A DNA stretch of 40,877 nt from Bacillota bacterium (GCA_022767945.1 JALENF010000024.1:1-40877), one strand, 5' to 3'; numbered from the stretch's first letter, positions 1 to 8,979 are shown. Notes: a model not told the origin generated them from the letters alone. Translations and numbers: made by a program.

Positions 1-1
1 T

Positions 2-1105
2 GACATCATGCTGGCAGACAGTACTAATGCTCTTAGAGCAGGCTTTACTGCCTCAGAACAGGTTGTAGGGACGACCCTTGACCGCATCTTCAGACAGGTT
101 GAGCAGAGAATTATTATTGCGTCATTTTCGTCCAATGTTCACAGAGTTCAGAAAATTATTGAACTTGCTGCAAAATACGGAAGAAAATTTGCTGTTTCAG
201 GACGCAGTATGGAGAATGTTGTAAGGCTTGCTCAGGAACTTGGATATATGAACATTCCTGCAGGCATGATGGTTGAACTTAACAAGACAAAAAATATTCC
301 TGACAGGGAACTTGTGATCATAACGACAGGAAGCCAGGGAGAGCCTATGTCGGCTCTTGCCAGAATGGCAAACGACGAACACAAGAATGTTCATTTAAAG
401 AAAGGTGACACGGTTATTCTATCATCATCACCTGTTCCGGGAAATGAGAAGGCGGTTGCATCGGTTGTAAACAGACTTTTTGAAAAAGGTGTGAATGTTA
501 TATATAATGACATCGCAGACATCCATGTAAGCGGACACGCGTGTCAGGAGGAACTTAAGCTTATACAGACTCTGATAAAGCCTAAGTATTTTATGCCGGT
601 GCATGGAGAATTCAGACATCTTGTACAGCATGCGGCAATAGCTGAATCCATAGGTATGAGCAGAGACAGAATATTCATCCTGTCTAATGGAGATCAGCTC
701 ACTGTAGATAAGAAATCAGCAACTAAATTCCAGAATGTATGCAGTGCTGAAGATATTCTTGTTGACGGACTTGGAATCGGAGATGTAGGAAACATAGTAT
801 TAAGAGACAGAAAGCAGTTGTCTGAATCAGGACTTATCATAGTTGTTTTTGCTCTGGAAAAGTCAAGTGGAACAATTGTATCCGGCCCTGATATTGTATC
901 AAGAGGATTCGTATATGTTCGTGAGCATGAGGATCTGATTAATCAGGCGAAGGCACTTGCAACAGAGACTATTGAGAAGTGTCTGGCACATAATAATACA
1001 GACTGGAACTCAATAAAAAACAGCGTACGGGATGAAATGAGAAAATTCATCTTCAATCAAACAAAGAGAAGTCCGATTATCCTGCCGATAATCCTGGATG
1101 TATAA
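2..1105 (+). CDS. rnj: Ribonuclease J, 3' part (5' end outside window)
   Basis: This is a metallo-beta-lactamase/beta-CASP ribonuclease that acts on mRNA and rRNA by 5'-3' exonuclease and endonuclease cleavage in the cytoplasm. The reading frame is open to the window edge, and the first visible residues (DIMLADSTNA) match the end of the family's catalytic half. About 367 residues remain of a usual ~555. Downstream are the beta-CASP motifs TTGSQGEP and SSSPVPGNE, then HVSGHA, then MPVHGEFRHL, and finally the C-terminal dimerisation region. The annotated ATG at position 8 lies inside the protein and is not the start. The next gene is a YlbF-family gene 22 bases on, with its own GAGGAGGA site. 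RNase J1 and J2 cannot be told apart without the N-terminus. Identification as RNase J is certain at family level. Confidence 0.95.
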   Translation, partial: DIMLADSTNALRAGFTASEQVVGTTLDRIFRQVEQRIIIASFSSNVHRVQKIIELAAKYGRKFAVSGRSMENVVRLAQELGYMNIPAGMMVELNKTKNIPDRELVIITTGSQGEPMSALARMANDEHKNVHLKKGDTVILSSSPVPGNEKAVASVVNRLFEKGVNVIYNDIADIHVSGHACQEELKLIQTLIKPKYFMPVHGEFRHLVQHAAIAESIGMSRDRIFILSNGDQLTVDKKSATKFQNVCSAEDILVDGLGIGDVGNIVLRDRKQLSESGLIIVVFALEKSSGTIVSGPDIVSRGFVYVREHEDLINQAKALATETIEKCLAHNNTDWNSIKNSVRDEMRKFIFNQTKRSPIILPIILDV

Positions 1106-1127
1106 TATTTATGAGGAGGACGCGTAA

Positions 1128-1466
1128 ATGAACGTATACGATCAGGCTCACGGCCTTGCACAGGCTATAAAAGAATCAGAAGAGTTCAAGCAGTACAGTC
1201 GTCTGAAGTCTTCTATTGATGCAAATGAAGAACTTTCAAAGATGGTAAAGGATTTCCAGGCAAAGCAGTTTGAGGTTCAGGCAAAGCAGATGATGGGGGA
1301 GTCAGTAGGCCCTGAAGTTATGAATCAGGTTCAGGAACTGTATCAGATTATGGGAAGAGACCCGCTTGCAGCCCAGTATATGCAGGCTGAAATGAGATTT
1401 TCTCTTATGATGAACGATGTATATAAGATTCTTGGAGAAGCAATAGGACTTGTTAACCAGCAATAA
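1128..1466 (+). CDS. YlbF/YmcA-family protein
   Basis: A 112-residue, mostly helical protein of the Com_YlbF family, with no signal peptide or membrane segment. In Bacillus subtilis, YlbF, YmcA and YaaT form the Y-complex, which directs RNase Y maturation of operon mRNAs and affects competence, biofilm and sporulation. The sequence shows the family pattern: an N-terminal helix containing AIKESEEFKQY, a middle Gln/Lys-rich helix, and a C-terminal helix. The start is well set by GAGGAGGA seven bases upstream. It follows RNase J by 22 bases, so co-transcription is likely, and this places it beside an RNA-decay enzyme. It could equally be the YmcA or the YlbF branch; the family call is solid but the branch is not. 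Confidence 0.8.
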   Translation: MNVYDQAHGLAQAIKESEEFKQYSRLKSSIDANEELSKMVKDFQAKQFEVQAKQMMGESVGPEVMNQVQELYQIMGRDPLAAQYMQAEMRFSLMMNDVYKILGEAIGLVNQQ

Positions 1467-1478
1467 TTTTGGTATAAT
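1450..1478 (+). promoter_or_regulatory. Sigma-A promoter for efp
   Basis: TTGTTA (1450-1455) and TATAAT (1473-1478) are separated by 17 bases. The -10 is extended by TG (TGGTATAAT). The -35 box overlaps the end of the YlbF-family gene, and transcription would start about 45 bases before the efp ATG. Seen by eye only. Confidence 0.65.
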
Positions 1479-1531
1479 ACAAAAGAGTAGAACACAGTTT
1501 GAAAAATTTAAAAGAAAGTGAGAATAGAACA

Positions 1532-2092
1532 ATGATTTCTGCAGGCGATTTTAGAAAAGGAATGACATTTGAAATGAATGGAGATCCACATGTAGTACTG
1601 GATTTCCAGCACGTAAAACCGGGTAAGGGAGCTGCTTTCGTTAGAACTAAATATAAGAACATCCTTACCGGTGCTACCAGAGAAGAGGCTTTCAATCCAT
1701 CGGATAAATTCCCAAAGGCTCACATTGAGACAAAGGTAATGCAGTACCTTTATAATGATGGAGAACTCTATTACTTCATGGATATGGAATCATATGATCA
1801 GGTTCCTATCGCATATGATCAGGTTGAGGATGCAATTAAGTATCTGAGAGAGAATGACGAGGCTACTATTAAGTTCTATCAGGGAAGCCCATTCCTTGTA
1901 GAAGCACCAAATTTCGTAGATCTTGTTGTAACAGAGACAGAACCGGGTGTTAAAGGTAATACAGCAACTAACGTAACTAAAGCAGCTACAGTTGAAACTG
2001 GAGCAGTTATCCAGGTTCCTATCTTCATCGAAGAAGGGGAAAAAATTCAGATTGACACTAGAACAGGTGAATATCTGGGAAGATCAAAATAA
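1532..2092 (+). CDS. efp: Translation elongation factor P
   Basis: EF-P binds the ribosome between the P and E sites and relieves stalling at polyproline stretches. The protein is 186 residues, the usual length, with the three-barrel layout: an N-terminal KOW-like domain and two OB domains. The conserved lysine at the tip of domain I is K32 in [10 protein letters not shown]; in Bacillus this residue carries a 5-aminopentanol modification. The C-terminus GEYLGRSK is typical of the family. An upstream TTG (1499) would add 11 residues with no family support. ATG 1532 gives the standard [10 protein letters not shown] start and follows AAAGAAAGTGAG. It has its own promoter and is followed by a hairpin terminator. 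Confidence 0.97.
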   Translation: MISAGDFRKGMTFEMNGDPHVVLDFQHVKPGKGAAFVRTKYKNILTGATREEAFNPSDKFPKAHIETKVMQYLYNDGELYYFMDMESYDQVPIAYDQVEDAIKYLRENDEATIKFYQGSPFLVEAPNFVDLVVTETEPGVKGNTATNVTKAATVETGAVIQVPIFIEEGEKIQIDTRTGEYLGRSK

Positions 2093-2104
2093 TTTTTACG
2101 ATAC

Positions 2105-2135
2105 TAAAGGGATGCTTTATGCGTCCCTTTATTGA
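2105..2135 (+). terminator. Hairpin after efp
   Basis: A 10-base-pair stem (2105-2114 with 2122-2131, one T-G wobble) with a 7-base loop ends in CCCTTT. The T-tract is short and interrupted, so read-through into mltG is plausible. No separate mltG promoter is evident. Confidence 0.55.
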
Positions 2136-2151
2136 ATGTTTGAGGTAACGA

Positions 2152-3207
2152 ATGAAAAAGTCAGTTAATAACAAAGTAATCCTAATACTGTCTGTGGCAG
2201 TGATAATGATACTTGTTGCGGGCGGAGTACTCTTTTACAATATGGGACTTTCTCCGGCTGATCAAAACAGCAAAGATGAAGTTACAGTAGAAGTTGCATC
2301 AGGCAGCAGTGCGTATGAAATACTGGATGCTCTTGATGAGGCAGGACTGGTAAAGAACAAGCTGAGTGCCAAAATATATATGAAACTGTCAAGTCCGGAC
2401 AACTTGCAGGCATACACTTACGTTCTGAATAAATCCATGAGTTTTAAGGAAATCCTGGAAATAATCGAGACAGGTGACCTGAAGCATGTTCTGACATCTA
2501 AATTCACTATCATTGAAGGTTCAACAGCAAAGGCCGCAGCTGAAAGCATAGCTGAATCTCTTTCACTGAGCACCAACGATATCCTGGCGGCATGGAACGA
2601 CAGGGACTATCTGAAACAATTGATTGACAAGTACTGGTTTCTTACTGATGAAATACTGAACGATGACTTGATATGCTCTCTTGAAGGTTATCTGTATCCG
2701 GATACTTACTTTATTATTAAGGCTAATCCTACAGTTGACGATATAACTGAACAGATTCTGGACAATACTGAAGAGAAACTTGATTCAATAAAGGATGACA
2801 TTGAGAGTAATGGTACAAGTGTTCATGAGCTTTTATCACTTGCTTCTGTTGTTGAAAATGAATCTTTATTCGAGGAGGACAGAGCAAAGATTGCAGGTGT
2901 GTTCGTAAACAGACTGAATAAGGATATGCCTCTTCAGAGTGATATCACTGTTCTGTATCCACTGGGGGTGAAGAGGGTAAACGTAACAGAAGAAGACCTC
3001 AAGGTGGACAGCAGATATAATACATATCTTCACAGCGGTCTTCCTGTAGGTCCGGTATGTAATCCGTCAGTTGACACGGTATCAGACTGTATCAACTACG
3101 AAAAGCATGATTATCTTTACTTCTTCGCTACGGAAGAGGGAAAGGTGCTCTACAGCAAAACTTATGAGGAACATCTGAGAACCATAGATGAGAATGGATG
3201 GTACTAA
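2152..3207 (+). CDS. mltG: Endolytic murein transglycosylase MltG (YceG-like)
   Basis: MltG cuts nascent glycan strands at the outer face of the membrane and helps terminate peptidoglycan polymerisation. The 351-residue protein has a short cytoplasmic N-terminus, one membrane helix (about residues 10-30), a LysM-like segment (about 45-120), and the YceG catalytic domain. The catalytic glutamate is in the block SVVENES (E235 or E237), followed by FVNRL and the LPVGPVCNPS motif near the end. ATG 2152 follows TGAGGTAACG. The stop is directly followed by the GTG of the methyltransferase gene, giving the same order as Bacillus yrrL-yrrM-yrrO. Confidence 0.93.
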   Translation: MKKSVNNKVILILSVAVIMILVAGGVLFYNMGLSPADQNSKDEVTVEVASGSSAYEILDALDEAGLVKNKLSAKIYMKLSSPDNLQAYTYVLNKSMSFKEILEIIETGDLKHVLTSKFTIIEGSTAKAAAESIAESLSLSTNDILAAWNDRDYLKQLIDKYWFLTDEILNDDLICSLEGYLYPDTYFIIKANPTVDDITEQILDNTEEKLDSIKDDIESNGTSVHELLSLASVVENESLFEEDRAKIAGVFVNRLNKDMPLQSDITVLYPLGVKRVNVTEEDLKVDSRYNTYLHSGLPVGPVCNPSVDTVSDCINYEKHDYLYFFATEEGKVLYSKTYEEHLRTIDENGWY

Positions 3208-3867
3208 GTGAAGAATATTACTAACGATTTAGTTGATAACTATATAACAGAATACTACAGACCTGTTAATGATACTCTGGGCGAATTAAGAAAAATGGGT
3301 GAGAATGACCATGTTCCGATTATACAGAGGGATACGGAAATGGTTCTCAACTCATATCTTAAGCTGAAGAAGCCTAAGAAAATACTTGAGATAGGTACAG
3401 CAATAGGGTACTCGTCATTATATTTTGCCACAGTCTGTCCTTATGCGGAAATATATACCATAGAGAAAGATGAGACTATGCTGCAGGCAGCGAGAAACAA
3501 CATTGAGGTTTCCGGAATGAGCCACAGAATTACATCTCTGTTCGGCGACGGTCAGGAACAGATTGAAAAGCTGAGAGATCAGAGCATTGACGGTTTTGAT
3601 TTTATCTTCGTAGATGCAGCCAAAAGCCATTACAAGAGATTTCTGGAGGCGGCACTGACAGTTGCAGCTGATGGGGCTTTGATAATCTCAGACAATATTC
3701 TTATGCGCGGAATGACAGCATCAGACGAATTCGATACCTTCAGGAAGCATAAGACAAATATAAGAAAAATGAGAGAGTATGTTGAATTTATATGCACGCA
3801 GAGTGACCTGGATACGAGCCTTATGGCTGTCGGCGATGGTCTTGCAGTTACAGTTTATAAGAGGTAA
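3208..3867 (+). CDS. trmR: O-methyltransferase, TrmR/YrrM-like (tRNA ho5U34)
   Basis: A 219-residue class I SAM-dependent methyltransferase of family 3 (catechol-OMT-like). The SAM loop is LEIGTAIGYSS (about residues 60-70). The acidic residue after beta-2 is in YTIEKDE, and FDFIFVDAAKSHY is the metal/substrate region. Bacillus YrrM (TrmR) methylates 5-hydroxyuridine at the tRNA wobble position to 5-methoxyuridine, and its gene sits between mltG and U32 genes exactly as here. That synteny, not the fold, supports the substrate. The start is GTG, contiguous with the mltG stop, so translational coupling is likely. A small-molecule OMT is the alternative. Confidence 0.82.
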   Translation: MKNITNDLVDNYITEYYRPVNDTLGELRKMGENDHVPIIQRDTEMVLNSYLKLKKPKKILEIGTAIGYSSLYFATVCPYAEIYTIEKDETMLQAARNNIEVSGMSHRITSLFGDGQEQIEKLRDQSIDGFDFIFVDAAKSHYKRFLEAALTVAADGALIISDNILMRGMTASDEFDTFRKHKTNIRKMREYVEFICTQSDLDTSLMAVGDGLAVTVYKR

Positions 3868-5102
3868 TGATGAATAGAGAAGATTTTGAACTGCTTGCTC
3901 CTGCAGGCGATTTGGAAAAACTTAAGACAGCTGTTATATACGGTGCAGACGCCGTATACTTCGGAGGCGAACTTTTCAGCCTGAGAGCCGGTGCCGGAAA
4001 TCTCACTCTGGAGGAGATGAGGGAAGGCTGTGAATTTGCTCATGAGAGGGGTAAACGCTGTTATCTTACGATCAACATATTTGCCCATAATGAGGACATA
4101 GAGCCGCTCACAGCATATCTGAAAGAGGTAAGGAACATCAACATTGATGCATTTATTGTCAGCGACCCCGGTATAATTGATCTGATTCAGGAAATTATTC
4201 CGGATGCTGAAATACATCTTTCCACACAGGCAAATATGACAAACTACCGTACAGCAAATTTCTGGCACAAGATGGGTGTAAAGAGACTGGTGCTTGCCCG
4301 TGAGCTTACTTTCGATGAAATCAGGGGCGTGAGGGCTAATATTCCTGACAGCATGGAGCTGGAAGCTTTTGTACACGGAGCAATGTGTATATCATACTCA
4401 GGAAGATGTCTGCTTAGTAATTTTATGATTGAAAGGGATGCCAACAGAGGTGCCTGCGCTCATCCATGCAGATGGAAGTATGCTCTGGTAGAGGAAAAGC
4501 GACCTGGTGAATACTATCCTGTTGAGGAAGATGGAAGAGGAACATATATTCTGAATTCACGTGATCTCTGCATGATTGAACATCTCCCTGAAATTATAGA
4601 GAGTGGAATAATGAGTGCCAAAATTGAAGGCAGAATGAAGAGCAGTTTCTATGTTGCAACAATCATTCACGCTTACAGACAGGCTATCGATGCATATTTT
4701 CAGGATCCGGAAAATTATGTGTTCAATCCGGAGTGGCTTACTGAGCTGAAGAAGGCAAGTCACAGAGAATTCACAACCGGATTCTATTTTAACCAGCCGA
4801 CAAATCTCGATCAGAATTATCAGACAAGTGCATATACAAGAGAATATGCTTTTGTAGGCATAGTGAGAAGCTATGATGAAAGCACCGGAATGGCAGTAAT
4901 AGAGCAGAGAAATAAAATGGTTCTTGGAGATGAAATTGAGATTTTCGGACCTGACATTCCGTTCTTCAAGCAGAAGATAACTGAAATGTATGATTACGAA
5001 TCCGGTGACGCGATAGATGCAGCACCTCATCCTCAACAGATTATCACAATGAAAATGGATAAGCCTGTTAAGGAGCACTACATGCTTAGGAAGAAAAAAT
5101 AG
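3867..5102 (+). CDS. Peptidase-U32-family protein, TrhP-like (tRNA U34 hydroxylation)
   Basis: A 411-residue U32-family protein. It begins with the ELLAPAGDLEKLKTAV block and carries the U32 signature EAFVHGAMCISYSGRC. Four conserved cysteines (C174, C181, C197, C201) can bind an iron-sulfur cluster, followed by a C-terminal beta domain. Although named peptidases, the Bacillus YrrN/YrrO and E. coli YegQ relatives (TrhP) make 5-hydroxyuridine at tRNA position 34 using prephenate. The length and the place directly after the TrmR gene match YrrO (TrhP2). The stop of trmR overlaps ATG 3867 by one base; ATG 3870 fits the GAGG site better, a one-residue difference. No separate YrrN homologue lies in the window. 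Confidence 0.85.
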   Translation: MMNREDFELLAPAGDLEKLKTAVIYGADAVYFGGELFSLRAGAGNLTLEEMREGCEFAHERGKRCYLTINIFAHNEDIEPLTAYLKEVRNINIDAFIVSDPGIIDLIQEIIPDAEIHLSTQANMTNYRTANFWHKMGVKRLVLARELTFDEIRGVRANIPDSMELEAFVHGAMCISYSGRCLLSNFMIERDANRGACAHPCRWKYALVEEKRPGEYYPVEEDGRGTYILNSRDLCMIEHLPEIIESGIMSAKIEGRMKSSFYVATIIHAYRQAIDAYFQDPENYVFNPEWLTELKKASHREFTTGFYFNQPTNLDQNYQTSAYTREYAFVGIVRSYDESTGMAVIEQRNKMVLGDEIEIFGPDIPFFKQKITEMYDYESGDAIDAAPHPQQIITMKMDKPVKEHYMLRKKK

Positions 5103-5121
5103 ATATTTCACAAGGAGAACT

Positions 5122-6402
5122 ATGCATTATTTTATTATAGTAATTTCAATAATACTTAACGGAATAATAGTTGTTACCAACACGGCGATGAACTCCGTTA
5201 ACCGAAACAAAATCAAACAGCTTGCAGAGGAAGACAGCAGATCTGCCGCTGCACTGCTGCAGCTTCTGGAAAAACCAATTGTCTACAGATTTACCAACCG
5301 CCTGCTTAGCTATTCCTTCTTTGCTGTGGGTTTGTATTTTGCTGTTAATCTCCCATTTGACATGCCATATCATACGGCGGGGGCAATTGCAGTATATATT
5401 GCCTTGGTGCTTACCTTCAGTGAATATTTTACAAGAAAGCTGGCAGAACAGCACAGTGAGGGTATTTCGCTGACCTTTGCAGGCATGGAACGCTTCCTTG
5501 TGTTGATTCTTAAGCCGGTAATTATTATTCCGATACTGGCTGCAAACCTGTTCCTGGTGATTTTTCATCAGAAAACCAGCGTTGATGACAGTGAGTATTC
5601 CGAGGAAAAGGTGATGTCAATTCTAGAGGTAGGTCAACAGAGTGGTGAAATCAAAGAGGAAGGAAAGAGGATGATCAACTCCATCTTTAACTTTGATGAT
5701 AAACTGGCCTATGAAATAATGACACCGAGAACAGACGTGTTCCTGATTGATATAAACGATTCCCCCAATGAGTATCTGGACGAGCTTATGGAGCTTCGTC
5801 ATTCCAGAATTCCGGTATGCGAGGACGAGACAGATAATATAATCGGTATACTTCATATCAAGGACTATCTGATTAAAGCAAGAGAAACAGGTTTTGACAA
5901 GGTTGACATTCGTGAAATCCTGAGGACACCTTATTTTGTTCCCGATACAAAGAACATTGACTCCCTGTTCTTTGAGCTGCAGAAGGAAAAGCAGCAGGTT
6001 GCAATTCTCATCGACGAATACGGCGGATTCAGCGGAATTGTAACCATGGAGGATATAGTAGAGGAAATTGTAGGGGATATCGATGACGAATACGATGAAG
6101 AAGAACACGTAATACAGACTGTTGACGAAAACAATTATATTGTTGACGGGGATGTTTATCTGAGTGATCTGAGCGAGGAGACTAAGGTTAATCTGGAATC
6201 AGACAGCAGTGAGACAATCGGTGGATTTATCATTGATATTCTCGGGGAAATACCTGAGGACGGAGACGAAAATCGTATGCTGAGTTTCAGCAATTATGAA
6301 TTTACAATTCTGTCAGTAAAAGAACGTCGAATAGAAAAGGTTAAAATTTCAGTTCTTCCTGAAGATGTCATTTCTGAACAGGAAGAATCGAACGCAGAAT
6401 AA
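5122..6402 (+). CDS. CNNM/CBS/CorC (hemolysin C family) membrane protein
   Basis: A 426-residue protein of the CNNM family (DUF21 domain, CBS pair, CorC domain), relatives of which work in magnesium or cobalt efflux and homeostasis. The first ~150 residues hold an N-terminal helix and further membrane segments (about 60-80, 90-105, 130-150). A cytoplasmic CBS pair follows (about 195-325), with the family motif MTPRTDVFLID and the second-CBS block EYGGFSGIVTMEDIVEEIVGDI. The CorC_HlyC domain is at about 340-415. The start has AAGGAG seven bases upstream. It lies 19 bases after the U32 gene. The hemolysin label in databases is historical; transport of divalent cations is inferred from the family. 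Confidence 0.88.
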   Translation: MHYFIIVISIILNGIIVVTNTAMNSVNRNKIKQLAEEDSRSAAALLQLLEKPIVYRFTNRLLSYSFFAVGLYFAVNLPFDMPYHTAGAIAVYIALVLTFSEYFTRKLAEQHSEGISLTFAGMERFLVLILKPVIIIPILAANLFLVIFHQKTSVDDSEYSEEKVMSILEVGQQSGEIKEEGKRMINSIFNFDDKLAYEIMTPRTDVFLIDINDSPNEYLDELMELRHSRIPVCEDETDNIIGILHIKDYLIKARETGFDKVDIREILRTPYFVPDTKNIDSLFFELQKEKQQVAILIDEYGGFSGIVTMEDIVEEIVGDIDDEYDEEEHVIQTVDENNYIVDGDVYLSDLSEETKVNLESDSSETIGGFIIDILGEIPEDGDENRMLSFSNYEFTILSVKERRIEKVKISVLPEDVISEQEESNAE

Positions 6403-6411
6403 TACTTAACT

Positions 6412-8973
6412 ATGATGAAGAACAACTACTTAACAACAGCTATAGTTGCACATGTGGATGCCGGAAAGACAACTCTGTGTGAAGGCATCCTGTATAAAAC
6501 TGGCATCACACGCACACTTGGACGAGTGGATCACGGTGATGCTTTTTTTGATACACACAATCTTGAAAGAAAGCGCGGTATCACAATATTCTCCAAACAG
6601 GCAGTATTTCCGCTGGGTACCAAAACCGTTACACTCCTTGACACTCCCGGTCATATGGATTTCTCTGCTGAAATGGAGCGAACCCTGGGTGTACTGGATT
6701 ATGCCATCCTGGTTATAAGTGCTCCAGACGGAGTCACGGGACAGGTTGATACTCTCTGGAAGCTTCTGGAGAAATACGATGTTCCGACATTCATCTTTAT
6801 AAACAAGATGGATCAGGCCGGATGTCTCATTGAAAACGTCATGGAGAACCTGCATAAGTGTCTTGGGAACGAATGCGTGCTCTTCAACGAGGAGACAGAC
6901 GAATTCTACGAAAACGCCGCCTCCTGTGACGAAGATCTCATGGAGGAATACTTCGATTCGGGGGTACTGTCAGATGAAAGTATCACACGGGCTGTCAAAA
7001 CCCGCAGAATCGTGCCTTGCTATTCAGGCTCGGCACTCAAAATGACCGGAATAAGTGAGTTCCTAAAAGGAATGGAACGGTTCACGAGCTGTAGCGAATA
7101 TCCTGAAGCCTTCGGAGCCAGAGTCTTTAAAATAACAAGAGACGACAAGGGAGGAAGACTCACCCACATGAAGCTGACAGGTGGAACGCTGTCCGTTAAG
7201 GAAATCGTCGGCGAAGAAAAGATTAACCAGATAAGAATATACAGTGGAACAAAATTTGAAGCCGTAAACACAGCTGAAGCCGGACAGATAGTTTCAGTTA
7301 CCGGGCCGGATGCAACCTTCAGCGGACAGGGACTGGGATTCGAAAATCATGGTGACAAACCCGTTATAGATTCAGTACTTTCATATCAGGTTATCCTCTC
7401 TGAAGATACAGATGTTCACGAAGCATTTGTTAAGCTGAGCCAGCTGTCAGAAGAAATACCTGAGCTGCATGTTTTGTGGAATGATGCGGACGGTTCGGTC
7501 CGAATGAACCTTATGGGTGAAATCCAGGCTGAAATAATAAAAAATATTGTAAGCGACAGATTCGGTTTTGATATCGGCTACAGTCAGGGAACTGTAATGT
7601 ATAAGGAGACTATTAAGGGAAAGTCTTACGGCGTTGGACACTATGAACCTCTTAAACACTATGCCGAGGTACATCTTGCTATGGAGGCACTTCCTGAAGG
7701 AAGCGGTCTTGTGTTTGATACGATATGCAGTGAGGATATTCTGGATCGTAACTGGCAGCGCCTGATTATGACTCATCTTATGGAGAGGGAACATCCGGGA
7801 GTTCTGACTGGAGCACCGATTACTGATATGAAAATCAGCATAGCAACGGGCAGAGCACACATCAAGCATACAGAAGGGGGAGACTTCAGGCAGGCAACCT
7901 ACAGAGCAATTAGACAGGGACTCAGAAGGGCTGAAAATGTGCTCCTTGAACCTTTCTACAGTTATACACTGGAGCTTCCGCCAGATATGGTAGGGCGTGC
8001 AATGTCAGATATTCAGAGAATGTCAGGAACATGTACACCTGACGACCAGACACGTGAGGACATGACAGTAATTACCGGAATCTGCCCCGTGTCTACAATG
8101 AACGGCTATCAGAAAGAGGTTGTTTCGTACACAAGGGGTAAGGGAAGACTTTCATGCATTTTCGGCGGATACATGCCTTGTCACAATTCTGAGGAGGTAA
8201 TTGCAGAGGCTGCCTACAGTCCGGACAACGATGTTGATAATCCGACAGGCTCCATATTCTGCAGTCACGGAGGAGGCACCTTCGTCCCGTGGGATGAGGT
8301 GGAAAAGTACATGCATCTGGAAATGGCTGTTCAGGAAAAGGATATCTATGACTCCGGCGAGGGACTTCCAAGACCTCACAGAAAAGCAGAATATAGTCAG
8401 GCTGAGCTTGATGCTGTCTTTCAGATGACCTACGGGGTCAGCAAGAGAGAGCAAAACCGTTTCAGACGCAGTCCTCGTCTGATTCAGGCGGAACCTTCAG
8501 TACCCGGACCAAAGGTTCAGAGCGGGTACAACAAGAGCGATGCAGAAGAAATACTCATCATTGACGGGTATAATATTATCTTTGCATGGGAAGAGCTTAA
8601 GGAAATGTCAAGTCTGAATCTTGAGGCGGCAAGAGACATGCTTATTGACATACTCAGAAACTATCAGGGGTATACAGGCACAAAGATCATACTCGTTTTC
8701 GATGCGTATAAGCAGAAAGGTGCCTCAGAGCATAACGAAAGCTATGAAGATCTAAAGGTCGTATATACCAGAGAGAACGAGACAGCAGACAGATATATCG
8801 AAACTTTTGTTACCGAAAATGCAAAAAAATACAAAATTACAGTCGCAACCTCTGACGGACTGGAGCAGGTTATGGTATTTGGACAGGGTGCACTCAGAAT
8901 GCCTGCAAGAGAACTCAGAGAGCGAATTATGAATACAAACAGGGAAATTACAGAACTTATTTCAAAAAAATAA
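6412..8973 (+). CDS. TetM/EF-G-like translational GTPase fused to YacP/Rae1-type NYN ribonuclease
   Basis: An 853-residue protein in two parts. Residues 1 to ~640 form an EF-G-like factor close to ribosomal protection proteins: G1 AHVDAGKTT (14-21), G2 KRGIT, G3 DTPGH (from D77), G4 NKMD (131-134), G5 near YSGSALK, then domains II-V. Residues ~714-845 form a complete YacP (NYN/PIN-fold) domain: IIDGYNII (D718), LVFDAY (D764), TRENETADRYIE, TSDGLEQ (D815) and FGQGALRMPARELRE. Bacillus YacP (Rae1) is a ribosome-dependent endonuclease that cuts mRNA in the A site, so the fusion suggests GTPase-delivered cleavage on stalled or drug-blocked ribosomes (inference). No good Shine-Dalgarno site precedes ATG 6412 or 6415, so coupling to the gene 9 bases upstream is likely. 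It should not be read as proven tetracycline resistance. Confidence 0.9.
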   Translation: MMKNNYLTTAIVAHVDAGKTTLCEGILYKTGITRTLGRVDHGDAFFDTHNLERKRGITIFSKQAVFPLGTKTVTLLDTPGHMDFSAEMERTLGVLDYAILVISAPDGVTGQVDTLWKLLEKYDVPTFIFINKMDQAGCLIENVMENLHKCLGNECVLFNEETDEFYENAASCDEDLMEEYFDSGVLSDESITRAVKTRRIVPCYSGSALKMTGISEFLKGMERFTSCSEYPEAFGARVFKITRDDKGGRLTHMKLTGGTLSVKEIVGEEKINQIRIYSGTKFEAVNTAEAGQIVSVTGPDATFSGQGLGFENHGDKPVIDSVLSYQVILSEDTDVHEAFVKLSQLSEEIPELHVLWNDADGSVRMNLMGEIQAEIIKNIVSDRFGFDIGYSQGTVMYKETIKGKSYGVGHYEPLKHYAEVHLAMEALPEGSGLVFDTICSEDILDRNWQRLIMTHLMEREHPGVLTGAPITDMKISIATGRAHIKHTEGGDFRQATYRAIRQGLRRAENVLLEPFYSYTLELPPDMVGRAMSDIQRMSGTCTPDDQTREDMTVITGICPVSTMNGYQKEVVSYTRGKGRLSCIFGGYMPCHNSEEVIAEAAYSPDNDVDNPTGSIFCSHGGGTFVPWDEVEKYMHLEMAVQEKDIYDSGEGLPRPHRKAEYSQAELDAVFQMTYGVSKREQNRFRRSPRLIQAEPSVPGPKVQSGYNKSDAEEILIIDGYNIIFAWEELKEMSSLNLEAARDMLIDILRNYQGYTGTKIILVFDAYKQKGASEHNESYEDLKVVYTRENETADRYIETFVTENAKKYKITVATSDGLEQVMVFGQGALRMPARELRERIMNTNREITELISKK

Positions 8974-8979
8974 AGGCTG

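Noticed and set aside
1499-1531. Longer EF-P starting at TTG 1499
   Set aside because: The extra 11 residues are not part of the EF-P family, and the ATG at 1532 has a suitable ribosome binding site and the canonical [10 protein letters not shown] start.
6412-8973. Tetracycline resistance gene (tetM-type)
   Set aside because: The GTPase part is similar to ribosomal protection proteins, but the NYN ribonuclease extension, the housekeeping neighbourhood and the lack of any mobile element or attenuator leader argue against a dedicated resistance gene.
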